Below, in pieces: positions 16,415 to 23,982 of a stretch of 44,444 nucleotides of DNA (within the stretch, counting starts at the first letter, position 1; every line of letters starts with the position of its first letter). Origin of the DNA: a virus; the IMG/VR virus record IMGVR_UViG_3300025679_000011, positions 1 through 44,444 of that record; one strand, 5' to 3'. Below the pieces are notes generated by a model, which saw nothing but the letters and a program-made list of their open reading frames with translations, had not been told where the DNA came from and did no database searches. Both the position numbers and the translations under genes were made by a program.

Positions 16415-16710
16415 ACGAAATAGAAGCCAGAAAAAAAGCCTCTCGCATATTATATCTTATGAGGGACGGTACATACATCGAATTCCCTATCCACACCCAG
16501 ATTTTACGAGACCCGACAATAGCTGAAATTATTTATAAAGAGGCATTAAAAGCAGAAGAGTGTCAGGCGTATGATTTTGCCCGGTTATTGTGTGACAAGC
16601 AAAGGTTAAAATCTTTGAAATGGGGAAAATATATTTTTGAAGATGGTAGCGCGATTCAATTTCACAGCGAAAATAAAACTTTTGAAATAGGGAGTGAGGA
16701 CGATGAGTAA
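16411..16710 (+). CDS. Early protein, unknown
   Basis: A 99-residue protein starting at GTG 16411 (MNEIEARKKASRILYLMRDG). It has a helical N-terminus and a C-terminal beta-hairpin-like KYIFEDGSAIQFHSENKTFE, similar in style to the protein ending at 16153. It overlaps the SSB gene start by eight bases, so it is cotranslated with it. The family is unknown. Confidence 0.68.
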   Translation: MNEIEARKKASRILYLMRDGTYIEFPIHTQILRDPTIAEIIYKEALKAEECQAYDFARLLCDKQRLKSLKWGKYIFEDGSAIQFHSENKTFEIGSEDDE

Positions 16711-17605
16711 GAGTGTAGATATTTTATTGCCCGTGGGTAGATTAGTAGGCGGCTCTTTGTATGTGGGTAAAACCAAGAGTATGGACGGGGAAGACTTAAA
16801 ATATAAAACTGGAAATAAAAAGGGCGAAGCACGCACAGATTTTTATTTCGGTTTTGCAATCCCCAAAAAGGGCGAACAACACTGGAACCAAACGACATGG
16901 GGTCAAGTTATCTGGGACGTAGGACAAAAAGCATTTCCAAACGGTCAGGCTAGAGCTTTGACTTTTGCTTGGAAAGTGATTGACGGCGACAGCGATATAC
17001 CCAACAAAATGGGCCGCAAGCCGAGAGACCATGAGGGCTATCCTGGACATTGGGTTTTGAATTTATCCACAACCATGAAGCCAAAAATTGTGGATTCTAA
17101 AGGTGTGCATGAGCTTATAGAAGAGAGCTACATCAAGCCTGGTTATTTTATTCAAGTTTATATCAGCGCGGCAAGTAATGAGTCCGACCAAAGCCCCGGT
17201 TTGTACTTGAACCACAAAATCGTGTCGTTGCAAGCTTTCGGGCCTGAAATTGTTTTGGGTATCGACCCAAAGGAAGTTGGTTTCGGTCAATGCGAACTGC
17301 CAGCGGGGGCCTCACAAGTGCCGGTTTCTGCTCTTCCTGTGGCTATGCAAGTAGCAAACGAATTGCCCGTTAATTTCGGAGCGCCACCGGCGCAGCCGAT
17401 GCCCTTACCCTATACGGGGATTTTAGTACCGGGTCCTGCAGTTCCAATTCCTGCGCCTGCTGGTGTCGTTGTTCCCCCTCCCGGGGCGGTGCCTGTGCAG
17501 CCTATTTTTAGAATGACCCCTTTAGCGACCCATTCAAGAGAGGCTTATCACGCTGCAGGCTGGGCAGACGCAGATTTGCTTGCACATGGATATATGGAAC
17601 GATAA
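16703..17605 (+). CDS. Single-stranded DNA-binding protein (DUF2815-like)
   Basis: The 300-residue product resembles the phage DUF2815 SSB family: an OB-fold-like N-terminal domain (LLPVGRLVGGSLYVGKTKS, ARTDFYFGFAIPKKG, WGQVIWDVGQKAF) followed by a long Pro/Ala/Val linker (about 215-265) and a conserved-looking C-terminal tail HAAGWADADLLAHGYM. It would coat ssDNA at the replication fork and in recombination. ATG 16703 is chosen with GGGAGTGAGG upstream; a GTG at 16694 is less likely. It stands between DUF2800 and Pol A, as is usual for the family. Confidence 0.8.
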   Translation: MSKSVDILLPVGRLVGGSLYVGKTKSMDGEDLKYKTGNKKGEARTDFYFGFAIPKKGEQHWNQTTWGQVIWDVGQKAFPNGQARALTFAWKVIDGDSDIPNKMGRKPRDHEGYPGHWVLNLSTTMKPKIVDSKGVHELIEESYIKPGYFIQVYISAASNESDQSPGLYLNHKIVSLQAFGPEIVLGIDPKEVGFGQCELPAGASQVPVSALPVAMQVANELPVNFGAPPAQPMPLPYTGILVPGPAVPIPAPAGVVVPPPGAVPVQPIFRMTPLATHSREAYHAAGWADADLLAHGYMER

Positions 17606-17650
17606 AACTATAGCGCCGGTGCAAGCGGCGCATTTAAGGCGGATAGAGTT

Positions 17651-17836
17651 GTGAATGAAAAAGACTTAGAAGATTCATTGATCGTGATAGTTGAGGACCT
17701 CGAAAACTTGGTTAACAATGTTAAACACCAATACGACGCGGGGGTGGTATCAGGAATTCTTATGGTATTAGAATATTTAAAAATAGAACACGAATTAAAT
17801 ATGAACTTGCCTGATTTTTTTATGGTGCGGCAATGA
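17651..17836 (+). CDS. Tandem small-protein family, member 1
   Basis: A 61-residue acidic helical protein starting with GTG 17651. It shares with the next three genes the pattern of an N-terminal acidic helix, a YDAG or similar motif, then a hydrophobic helix (here YDAGVVSGILMVLEYLKIEH). It overlaps member 2 by ATGA. The function is unknown; the pattern suggests a small two-helix protein. Confidence 0.7.
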   Translation: MNEKDLEDSLIVIVEDLENLVNNVKHQYDAGVVSGILMVLEYLKIEHELNMNLPDFFMVRQ

Positions 17837-18015
17837 ATAAACAAGAGTTAATAGAGGCCATAGACGAGCTAAAATATTATGCGTCATCAATAATATGCGA
17901 AGATGCTTATCAGCAAGGATATAGGCACGGGCATACCGCGGCACTTATTAGGGTTTCAAATATTATTAACGGCATAGAAAATCAAAGATTCCCAGAGATT
18001 AACCAAAATGAGTGA
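17833..18015 (+). CDS. Tandem small-protein family, member 2
   Basis: A 60-residue protein, MNKQELIEAIDELKYYASS, with the shared core YQQGYRHGHTAALIRVSNII. It overlaps its neighbour upstream by ATGA and the next gene by eight bases. It is probably a paralogue of members 1, 3 and 4; the family is unknown. Confidence 0.7.
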   Translation: MNKQELIEAIDELKYYASSIICEDAYQQGYRHGHTAALIRVSNIINGIENQRFPEINQNE

Positions 18016-18250
18016 TATGGAGAACTATATTCACATAGAAGATTTGCAACACGCACTTAATATGCTTCTTCCCAGTAGTGATTTATACGTTAAATCTAGG
18101 GACCCCCTTTTGCGTGGTAAGGCCGAAGGGATAACTACGTGTATACAATATTTAGAGCTAACCTTTAAACTTGATAGGCTTAAAATGAATGACAAAAGAA
18201 GAATTGATGGAAAAAATAACAAACACGATGAAACAAGTGATGGCGTATGA
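18008..18250 (+). CDS. Tandem small-protein family, member 3
   Basis: An 80-residue protein, MSDMENYIHIEDLQHALNML, with the core LRGKAEGITTCIQYLELTFK. The last 20 residues are basic and polar and lie in the 62-base overlap with member 4, so this tail is probably a by-product of the overlap. Confidence 0.62.
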   Translation: MSDMENYIHIEDLQHALNMLLPSSDLYVKSRDPLLRGKAEGITTCIQYLELTFKLDRLKMNDKRRIDGKNNKHDETSDGV

Positions 18251-18338
18251 TAAGTCAGAAGAGGCGGAGGAAGAATACGACGCGGGGTTTTTGTCTGCTT
18301 GTGGATTGATTTTTGAATGGGTTAAGGATTTAAAATAA
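18189..18338 (+). CDS. Tandem small-protein family, member 4
   Basis: A 49-residue protein, MTKEELMEKITNTMKQVMAY, ending with the core EYDAGFLSACGLIFEWVKDL, which matches member 1 (YDAGVVSGILMVLEYLK). It starts inside member 3 in another frame. The match to the family pattern is the main reason to call it a gene. Confidence 0.65.
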   Translation: MTKEELMEKITNTMKQVMAYDKSEEAEEEYDAGFLSACGLIFEWVKDLK

Positions 18339-18368
18339 TTTCACTGTAATTAGGGGGATGGTGACATT

Positions 18369-18872
18369 ATGTTAAAAACTATGGCGTGTACAGAATGCAC
18401 AAAAAGTTTTCAGGTACTGCCCAAAAATAATAAAACCAAACAATGCTGTTTAGAATGTAAAAATACTAGTTTTTTGAAAAAGCAAAGAATTTGCAAAAAG
18501 CATGGGGTGCTACAAAAAGACGATATTACAATAAAGATAAGTAGATCTGGGTTCATAAAAAAGGAGTGTAAACCTTGCGCCAGTGAGTACATGGTAATTT
18601 GGGGAGAACGAAAAGCTCTATCACGGCCTTGTAGGGGCTGCGGAAAACAGAGAGTTTTTAAGAAATATTATTGTTCTAAAGACTGCAATATACAACATGC
18701 TTTGACATTGCCTTATACTTGCAAAAATCATGGTCCATGCACAACAGAACAAACATATATCCGTATGCGAGCAAATGAAAGGGTGGTAAAATTTTGCAAA
18801 AGGTGTGAACAAATAAGGAATCAAAGACACTATGCTAAAAAACTTGCCACCGCCCCCACCGCCAGCACTTGA
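18369..18872 (+). CDS. Cysteine-rich zinc-binding protein
   Basis: The 167-residue basic protein contains paired cysteines throughout: CTEC and CCLEC (about 7-30), CKKHG, CKPC (about 74), CRGC (about 89), CSKDC (about 103), CKNHGPC (about 117-123) and CKRC (about 143). This suggests several zinc knuckles with one HNH-like tail (CKRCEQIRNQRHYAKK). It may bind DNA or RNA or be a degenerate endonuclease; the catalytic His-Asn of an HNH enzyme is not clear. It overlaps the DNA polymerase start by 41 bases. Confidence 0.72.
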   Translation: MLKTMACTECTKSFQVLPKNNKTKQCCLECKNTSFLKKQRICKKHGVLQKDDITIKISRSGFIKKECKPCASEYMVIWGERKALSRPCRGCGKQRVFKKYYCSKDCNIQHALTLPYTCKNHGPCTTEQTYIRMRANERVVKFCKRCEQIRNQRHYAKKLATAPTAST

Positions 18873-21147
18873 AGACCTTCGTGCCGGTACAAAACTATAT
18901 TTAGAAAGTGGCATATCCACAATAATAGCGGATTTAGACTTCGAGACATATTCAGATGCCGGATATGTTTTTGACGGTAAAAAATGGAGCGCGCTTCCCA
19001 ACGCAAAAAAAGCGGGTATTTCTGCTGTGGGTGCTGCCAGATATTCGGAACACGAGAGTACAGAGGTTATATGTTTAGCATACGATTTAAAAGACGGCAA
19101 AGGCCCGCGACAATGGCAACCCGGGCAAGAATTACCGCGCGACTTATTCGCGCATATCGAGCAAGGCGGATTATTAGAAGCGTGGAATGTAAGTTTCGAG
19201 AGGTGGATACTCAAAAATGTTTGCATTCCGAAATATAATTTTCCGCCTGTTTCACTTTCGCAATTGCGTTGCGCTGCGGCTAAATCCCGGGCGCACGGAT
19301 TGCCGAGTAGTTTAGATGATGCGGGTCAGGCATTAAATATAAAAAACAAAAAGCTAAAAGATGGAACTAGGTTAATTAAAAAGTTTTGCTGCCCTCATAA
19401 TATTACTAAAAAAAATTATGACGCTAGAATATATCCACACTACGAACCCGAAGACGGGGCGAAGCTTTTAGAATATAACCGTATTGATATTAAAGCCGAG
19501 GCGGAACTATCTAGCTATATCCCAGACCTGCAGCCCTTTGCGTTAAAAGTGTGGTTGTGTGATCAGGCGATTAACGAGCGGGGAGTCGCAGCGGATTTGC
19601 CGATGATTAATGCTTGCATATCAATCATTGAACAAGTTCAGAAAAAATATAATTCGCAACTGCCGGAACTAACCGGCGGTATGGTTACAAGCGCAACACA
19701 AGTGGCGAGGATTAAAAAATTCGCTGCGAGTCTGGGTGTGAGGATTACGTCACTAGATAAAGAAGCCACCGCCGATTTATTAGATTCTGATATCCCAGAA
19801 GAATTGCGCAAGGTTCTAAAAATACGAGAATTCATCGGCAAAGCTGCAGTTAAAAAGACGTATGCTATGCGAAATATGATTTGCAAAGATGGACGGGTAA
19901 AAGATTTATTTATATTCCACAGTGCAAGAACGGGTCGCGCTGCGGGGGCGGGCGTGCAACCACAAAACATGCCGAATGGCGGCCCTAAAGTGTATCGTTG
20001 CGCTCGTTGTGTAAAATATTATAAAGCGGAATCTTGCCCCTGGTGTGGATATGTTGAAGAGCTAGACGAAACGTGTGACAGCGTACAGCCAGACTTACAC
20101 GAATGGACCGCTGAGGCTGCAAATGATGCTTTTGAAATTATCCGGCATGGTTCCCTTGAGCTTTTAGAATTCTATTTTACAGACGCCATATCCACAATAT
20201 CGGGTTGCCTACGCGGCTTGTTTATCGCACCGCCGGGGCACGATCTCATTTGCTCAGACTATTCCGCGATTGAGGCCGTTTGTTTAGCGTTTCTTGCTGG
20301 CGAAAGATGGCGGATGGACGTTTTTAGGACGCATGGGAAGATTTACGAGGAAAGCGCTAGCCGCTTAACTGGGGTGACACGTGAAGAGATGGCAAGACAT
20401 CTAGGGGAGACAGGCTCCCATCATTCAGTTAGAAAGCTAGGTAAGGTTGCTGAGCTATCGAGTGGGTATGGAGGGGGCCTAGGAGCATGGCTCAGATTCG
20501 GCGCTGACGAGTTCATGAGCGAGGAAGAGATACAAGACGCTGTACGGGCATGGCGTAAAGCTAGCCCGGCGGTAGTGGAGCTGTGGGGAGGCCAGAGACG
20601 GTCTAAACGTGGCGCGTCCGAGTATTTTGGGCTAGAGGGGATGGCCATTCTTGCCGTTTTGAATGCCCCCCATGCCTACAGCTTTAGGGGCATATCTTAT
20701 CAAGTCCTCGGTGACGCTCTGTACTGCACGCTGTTGAGCGGTCGCAAGCTCACATATCATCAGCCCCGACTAGCGGTAAGTTCGCATGAGCACCGCGCGG
20801 GGCTGTACGAACTGTCCTATAGCGGGTGGAACTCGAATCCACAAAACGGGCCGCTGGGGTGGTGCCGGATTGATACATATGGCGGGGCGTTGGCTGAGAA
20901 TGTATGCCAAGCAACTGCTTTCGATATTTTAGCAAACGCCCTGGTTAACCTAGAATCAGGGTGTTTATATAGGGTCGTATTGCATGTACATGATGAAATT
21001 GTCGCGGAAGTGCGCGAAGGCAAAGGCTCGGTACAAGAGCTTGAAAGCATAATGTCGGATATGCCCTCATGGGCTGTGGATAAAGATGGCGGGCCGTGGC
21101 CCGTGAAAGCTAGGGGTGGTTGGAGAGCGAAAAGGTATAGCAAGTGA
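18832..21147 (+). CDS. Family A DNA polymerase with 3'-5' exonuclease
   Basis: The 771-residue replicative polymerase has an N-terminal DnaQ-like exonuclease: DLDFETYSDAGY (Exo I, about 34-45), EAWNVSFERWIL (Exo II) and LLEYNRIDIKAE (Exo III). The polymerase domain shows DYSAIEA (motif A, about 476), RKLGKVAELSSGYGGG (motif B, about 533) and LHVHDEIVAEV (motif C, about 718). A zinc knuckle, CARC and CPWC (about 390-405), is inserted in the thumb or palm region, as in several phage enzymes. ATG 18832 is the annotated start; a later one is possible because the first 30 residues are proline-rich and lie partly in the overlap. It works with the SSB and primase-helicase. Confidence 0.93.
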   Translation: MLKNLPPPPPPALEDLRAGTKLYLESGISTIIADLDFETYSDAGYVFDGKKWSALPNAKKAGISAVGAARYSEHESTEVICLAYDLKDGKGPRQWQPGQELPRDLFAHIEQGGLLEAWNVSFERWILKNVCIPKYNFPPVSLSQLRCAAAKSRAHGLPSSLDDAGQALNIKNKKLKDGTRLIKKFCCPHNITKKNYDARIYPHYEPEDGAKLLEYNRIDIKAEAELSSYIPDLQPFALKVWLCDQAINERGVAADLPMINACISIIEQVQKKYNSQLPELTGGMVTSATQVARIKKFAASLGVRITSLDKEATADLLDSDIPEELRKVLKIREFIGKAAVKKTYAMRNMICKDGRVKDLFIFHSARTGRAAGAGVQPQNMPNGGPKVYRCARCVKYYKAESCPWCGYVEELDETCDSVQPDLHEWTAEAANDAFEIIRHGSLELLEFYFTDAISTISGCLRGLFIAPPGHDLICSDYSAIEAVCLAFLAGERWRMDVFRTHGKIYEESASRLTGVTREEMARHLGETGSHHSVRKLGKVAELSSGYGGGLGAWLRFGADEFMSEEEIQDAVRAWRKASPAVVELWGGQRRSKRGASEYFGLEGMAILAVLNAPHAYSFRGISYQVLGDALYCTLLSGRKLTYHQPRLAVSSHEHRAGLYELSYSGWNSNPQNGPLGWCRIDTYGGALAENVCQATAFDILANALVNLESGCLYRVVLHVHDEIVAEVREGKGSVQELESIMSDMPSWAVDKDGGPWPVKARGGWRAKRYSK

Positions 21148-21150
21148 CCC

Positions 21151-21179
21151 TTGACACCGCACGTGTCAATTGGTACTAT
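21151..21179 (+). promoter_or_regulatory. Promoter-leader cassette 3
   Basis: TTGACA and TACTAT are spaced by 17 bases, with a TTGACAC/GTGTCAA inverted repeat over the -35 in place of the central palindrome. From the -10 to ATG 21226 the leader is nearly identical to cassette 2. It begins the distal operon of tiny genes. Confidence 0.85.
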
Positions 21180-21225
21180 GGCTTCAATGACTGAGACAAC
21201 AACCACACACCAAGGAGATTTTAAA

Positions 21226-21498
21226 ATGTTCAAGCCGAAAAACATGTTAGATGTAGATACAGTGCCCGGTCTTAGAGAGCTTGAAGACGCAGCAAAAAAA
21301 GCGTCTCTTGATAAAAAAGTACCATTAGAAGAAGCAAATAAAATAATAGATGCTTTCAATTTAGCTTACCTAGTATCTGGTGGGAATATAGGGGGCACCA
21401 AAATGAGCGCCGAATACTGCCGAGGTTTACATGTTGGAACCACACGACAAGAAGTCGACGCGCATTGCGAAAAAATGAAAAACTTTATTAAGGTATAA
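21226..21498 (+). CDS. Early protein, unknown
   Basis: A 90-residue protein starting MFKPKNMLDVDTVPGLRELE, helical and mixed-charge, preceded by AAGGAGATTTTAAA. The open frame extending to 21151 is promoter DNA and is excluded. It is the first gene after cassette 3. No family is recognised. Confidence 0.7.
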   Translation: MFKPKNMLDVDTVPGLRELEDAAKKASLDKKVPLEEANKIIDAFNLAYLVSGGNIGGTKMSAEYCRGLHVGTTRQEVDAHCEKMKNFIKV

Positions 21499-21502
21499 GT
21501 GA

Positions 21503-21634
21503 ATGATATACCTGTCGATTATTTTAGGCTTATATTTTTTCGGTGTATTAATCGCCTGTATGTTTACAAAAGATGATCCTTCCCCCGAAACAACATTAAA
21601 TGAACAAATATTCTTTTTTATGGAAAACAAATGA
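21503..21634 (+). CDS. Small single-span membrane protein
   Basis: A 43-residue protein with an N-terminal hydrophobic helix (MIYLSIILGLYFFGVLIACM) and an acidic tail. It overlaps the next gene by ATGA, which supports translation. It may be an inner-membrane peptide; holin-like or superinfection roles are possible but unproven. Confidence 0.6.
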   Translation: MIYLSIILGLYFFGVLIACMFTKDDPSPETTLNEQIFFFMENK

Positions 21635-21819
21635 TTAATAACGACGATCCAGAACTATTTCGAGAACACAAGAAATTTATTTTCCACTTTCCCAAAAGCC
21701 CAAATTCTCAGCGTAAGGAAATAAAAGCAAAAATATCGGATTTTAGAGACAGCTTGCAGGCGATTGATGAAAAACGCCCGGTAACAAATAAAGAAGCTAG
21801 GAAGACAAGGTGCAAGTAA
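21631..21819 (+). CDS. Small early protein, unknown
   Basis: A 62-residue, lysine-rich protein (MINNDDPELFREHKKFIFHF...). It is coupled to the preceding membrane protein by ATGA and directly abuts the next start. No family is recognised. Confidence 0.62.
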   Translation: MINNDDPELFREHKKFIFHFPKSPNSQRKEIKAKISDFRDSLQAIDEKRPVTNKEARKTRCK

Positions 21820-22023
21820 ATGTTACACGATAAACAATTAGACGAAAGAAACTATTTCAGCGAGCTACCACCCCTTAGCCAAATGAAAATACAAATAAAA
21901 TTTAATAACTTCGTGGGCGGCATGAAATATAAAATCGGTATAGAAAAGGCTAAACAATTGGCAGTAGATACTATACTGTTCAGTTTAGATAAAGCCTATA
22001 ACCACGGTCTTAAGGAATATTAG
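21820..22023 (+). CDS. Small early protein, unknown
   Basis: A 67-residue protein (MLHDKQLDERNYFSELPPLS...). The C-terminal half is helical, ending ILFSLDKAYNHGLKEY. It starts immediately after the previous stop. No family is recognised. Confidence 0.62.
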   Translation: MLHDKQLDERNYFSELPPLSQMKIQIKFNNFVGGMKYKIGIEKAKQLAVDTILFSLDKAYNHGLKEY

Positions 22024-22025
22024 AT

Positions 22026-22214
22026 ATGAAAATAGAATTAATCCAAAAAACAAAATACGGTCGCCCTTTTTATTATCCACAATCGGACTTTGCGAAACTG
22101 CTTTGTGAGCTTTGCGGGAAGGCTACAGTCACAGAAAAGCAATTAGCTGTCTTAGATAAGCACGGCGTAAAATACACTATCACGCCGGAGTGGGTGAAAA
22201 ATGTACCTAAGTGA
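22026..22214 (+). CDS. Small early protein, unknown
   Basis: A 62-residue protein (MKIELIQKTKYGRPFYYPQS...) with one CELC pair. AAGGA stands before the ATG. The last 14 bases overlap the next gene. No family is recognised. Confidence 0.65.
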   Translation: MKIELIQKTKYGRPFYYPQSDFAKLLCELCGKATVTEKQLAVLDKHGVKYTITPEWVKNVPK

Positions 22215-22407
22215 GCTTGTTGCTACCCACAGAAATAAATCCCCTTTGTGGGTACGTCGTGCCGCCTGGAGTCCGTATTTCCTGTGGAGACTAGACGCCC
22301 ATACAAGCGAGTTCTTAGCTAGCGCGAAAGGGTGGTTGCCCACGAAAAACGATAGCTACAGCCTAGGCAAAGAGGATTTATTATCCGATGATTGGGAGGT
22401 TATATGA
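22201..22407 (+). CDS. DW-motif small protein 1 (Tad2/DUF2829-like)
   Basis: A 68-residue protein, MYLSELVATHRNKSPLWVRR, with an R-x-x-W element (RRAAW) and the ending EDLLSDDWEVI. This start and end pattern is shared by six proteins in this region and resembles the C-terminus of DUF2829, the family of the anti-Thoeris protein Tad2, which sequesters the cyclic ADP-ribose signal. The middle is too diverged to decide. It overlaps member 2 by ATGA. Confidence 0.55.
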   Translation: MYLSELVATHRNKSPLWVRRAAWSPYFLWRLDAHTSEFLASAKGWLPTKNDSYSLGKEDLLSDDWEVI

Positions 22408-22637
22408 ATCTAATAGAATTACTAAAAACCCACAAAACCAAATTCGGACAGCAACCTAAGTTCTTTAGGGCTTCTTGGAGTGACGAAGAATCGCATGTGA
22501 AGTGCTTCACCTTCGGCTCCCCGCAAGAGCACTTCCTAGAACGTATAACGGCATGGTATATCGATGGGGGATGGGACTTTGTATATATGACTCATGAAGC
22601 ACTACTTGCCGACGATTGGGAGATATACCAAGAATGA
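22404..22637 (+). CDS. DW-motif small protein 2 (Tad2/DUF2829-like)
   Basis: A 77-residue protein beginning MNLIELLKTHKTK and ending HEALLADDWEIYQE, with FFRASW as the R-x-x-W element near residue 23. It is the member closest to the DUF2829 ending pattern (LLADDWE). ATG 22404 is chosen because it overlaps the previous stop; an ATG at 22392 lies inside that gene. If the family call holds, it would bind a nucleotide signal of the host Thoeris defence. Confidence 0.58.
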   Translation: MNLIELLKTHKTKFGQQPKFFRASWSDEESHVKCFTFGSPQEHFLERITAWYIDGGWDFVYMTHEALLADDWEIYQE

Positions 22638-22852
22638 TTCTATATAACGTTATCAAAAAATATGGGTCCGATCGCATCTATACTCGTAAGTGCTGGGGCG
22701 ATAGCCGATTTTTACATTTTACAGGTAATATAAAATCTTCAATCGTAAAAAACAAAAGCGGCATCCCTTTGAATATATGCTTACTGTACGACGATTTGAT
22801 AGGTAAAGATTGGCAATTAGCGACATTCTTTCAACTTCTAAAGAGTGAATGA
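22634..22852 (+). CDS. DW-motif small protein 3
   Basis: A 72-residue protein, MILYNVIKKYGSDRIYTRKC, with RKCW as the R-x-x-W element and DDLIGKDWQLA near the end, extended by ten residues. It starts in an ATGA overlap with member 2 and ends in one with the next gene. It is more diverged than members 1 and 2. Confidence 0.55.
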   Translation: MILYNVIKKYGSDRIYTRKCWGDSRFLHFTGNIKSSIVKNKSGIPLNICLLYDDLIGKDWQLATFFQLLKSE

Positions 22853-23031
22853 TCTATATGATAAACGAGATTATAGAATTAATTAGATGCTACGATAGAA
22901 ACCAAGTTACAACCATGCGTCATATTAAATTAAGTAAAAATGAATTACCGGCTCTAGCTGCAGAATTAGCGGAGCTGATTAAATCTAAAAGTGTAGATCG
23001 AAACGTTTTTCAATCGGAGGTCTCAAGATGA
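22849..23031 (+). CDS. Small helical protein, unknown
   Basis: A 60-residue protein, MIYMINEIIELIRCYDRNQV, with a C-terminal helix LPALAAELAELIKSKS. ATG 22849 overlaps the previous stop; ATG 22858 is a possible later start. It ends four bases into the following membrane gene. No family is recognised. Confidence 0.6.
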   Translation: MIYMINEIIELIRCYDRNQVTTMRHIKLSKNELPALAAELAELIKSKSVDRNVFQSEVSR

Positions 23032-23198
23032 ATCTAATATTAAGTATGTTTTCCGCATTTATGCTAGGGATGTCTGTACTATTTTTAAATGTGGGGATGA
23101 TGGAAACAACAGATTGGCTATTTCTATCTTTAAGTGGTGGTTTTTTCGTCGTTGGACTTTCACTTTTCAAACAATCTATAGTACGGTGCTTTGAATGA
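23028..23198 (+). CDS. Small two-span membrane protein
   Basis: A 56-residue protein with two predicted hydrophobic segments: MNLILSMFSAFMLGMSVLFL and LFLSLSGGFFVVGLSLF. A strong GGAGG precedes ATG 23028, and ATGA overlaps link it to both neighbours. Two spans and small size fit a holin, but no test is possible from sequence, and the endolysin candidate is far away. Confidence 0.62.
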   Translation: MNLILSMFSAFMLGMSVLFLNVGMMETTDWLFLSLSGGFFVVGLSLFKQSIVRCFE

Positions 23199-23440
23199 AC
23201 TTATACGAAGCTCTGAACGAGTGCGGTATCGACCGTGAATTCTATCGACCCACACATGAGGGGGTACTTATGTTTAACCCGCATACTATGTGTTGTGGAG
23301 TTAAAAAAGATGTCAATTTTTTAACTCGATTCTCATTTTTGCGACAATTAAATCTAGCTGATTTATTAGCAACTGACTGGCAGGAAGTACCCACACATGA
23401 ACCTGAGCGAGTTAATCAAAGCCCACGGCATCAAAGATAA
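23195..23440 (+). CDS. DW-motif small protein 4
   Basis: An 81-residue protein, MNLYEALNECGIDREFYRPT, with LADLLATDWQEV near residue 65. The remaining residues lie in the 44-base overlap with the next gene and are probably extension past the fold. It keeps the MNL start and DW end but lacks the tryptophan of the R-x-x-W element. Confidence 0.52.
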   Translation: MNLYEALNECGIDREFYRPTHEGVLMFNPHTMCCGVKKDVNFLTRFSFLRQLNLADLLATDWQEVPTHEPERVNQSPRHQR

Positions 23441-23603
23441 ATATTTCAGAAAAATACCTTCCGGCTTTGTGGTTTTACACACTAGCACCAGCACTTGTTT
23501 TGTCCATAAAGTAAGCCCCATGGGAGAGTTAATTTACCTCTCACGTAGAGAGCTTTTGATAGGCGATATTCTTTTCGAAAATTGGGAAATATTCAAAGAG
23601 TAA
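23397..23603 (+). CDS. DW-motif small protein 5
   Basis: A 68-residue protein, MNLSELIKAHGIKDKYFRKI, ending GDILFENWEIFKE, so the usual DW has become NW. It starts inside member 4 in another frame. It is the last gene before the promoter at 23614. Confidence 0.52.
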   Translation: MNLSELIKAHGIKDKYFRKIPSGFVVLHTSTSTCFVHKVSPMGELIYLSRRELLIGDILFENWEIFKE

Positions 23604-23613
23604 TAATGATATG

Positions 23614-23642
23614 TTGACATCATTTAATCATGAGAGTATCTT
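23614..23642 (+). promoter_or_regulatory. Promoter of the ribbon-helix-helix gene
   Basis: TTGACA (23614-23619) and TATCTT (23637-23642) are spaced by 17 bases. The -35 is flanked by ATGAT and ATCAT half-sites (about 23606-23623), which resemble the two halves of the ATGATATCAT operator pulled apart, so autoregulation by the downstream gene is plausible. Confidence 0.65.
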
Positions 23643-23675
23643 AAAAGCATACGATACTTACCCACAGGAAGAATG

Positions 23676-23837
23676 ATGAGAAAAAAAACCGCTTATGCAG
23701 AAGAAGCAGTACCCATGCAGGTTTTCATAGCCGAAGATTTAAAACGCAAGTTTAAAATAAGAGTTGCAGAGCAAGGTAAGACAATGGGCGGTACAATTTC
23801 AGAGCTTGTTGCTAGATATTTAAAGGAGAGTAAATAG
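23676..23837 (+). CDS. Ribbon-helix-helix DNA-binding protein
   Basis: A 53-residue protein of Arc/CopG type: a basic N-terminus (MRKKTAYAEE), a beta strand VPMQVFIAEDLKRKFKI, then two helices with the turn KTMGGTISELVARYLKES. Such proteins are dimeric repressors or plasmid-type partition regulators. AGGAAG precedes tandem ATGs at 23673 and 23676. It has its own promoter with split operator-like half-sites and is the only recognisable transcription regulator in the genome, so it is the best candidate to bind the ATGAWATCAT sites. Confidence 0.78.
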   Translation: MRKKTAYAEEAVPMQVFIAEDLKRKFKIRVAEQGKTMGGTISELVARYLKESK

Positions 23838-23838
23838 C

Positions 23839-23982
23839 GTGAAAAGTGTAGAATATGTTTTTTTCATAGTATTAATGGCAGCCTTAAGTTTCGGCTCTTT
23901 TAATTGGGGCGAAGCTCTCGGGGAAAATAAAATATTAAAAGGCAAATTTCATTATGTGGATATGCCGGAGGCTTTAAAATGA
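23839..23982 (+). CDS. Small single-span membrane protein
   Basis: A 47-residue protein from GTG 23839, with a strong AAGGAGAG upstream. The N-terminal YVFFIVLMAALSFGSF is hydrophobic, and the rest is short and polar. It overlaps the next gene by ATGA. The function is unknown. Confidence 0.6.
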   Translation: MKSVEYVFFIVLMAALSFGSFNWGEALGENKILKGKFHYVDMPEALK

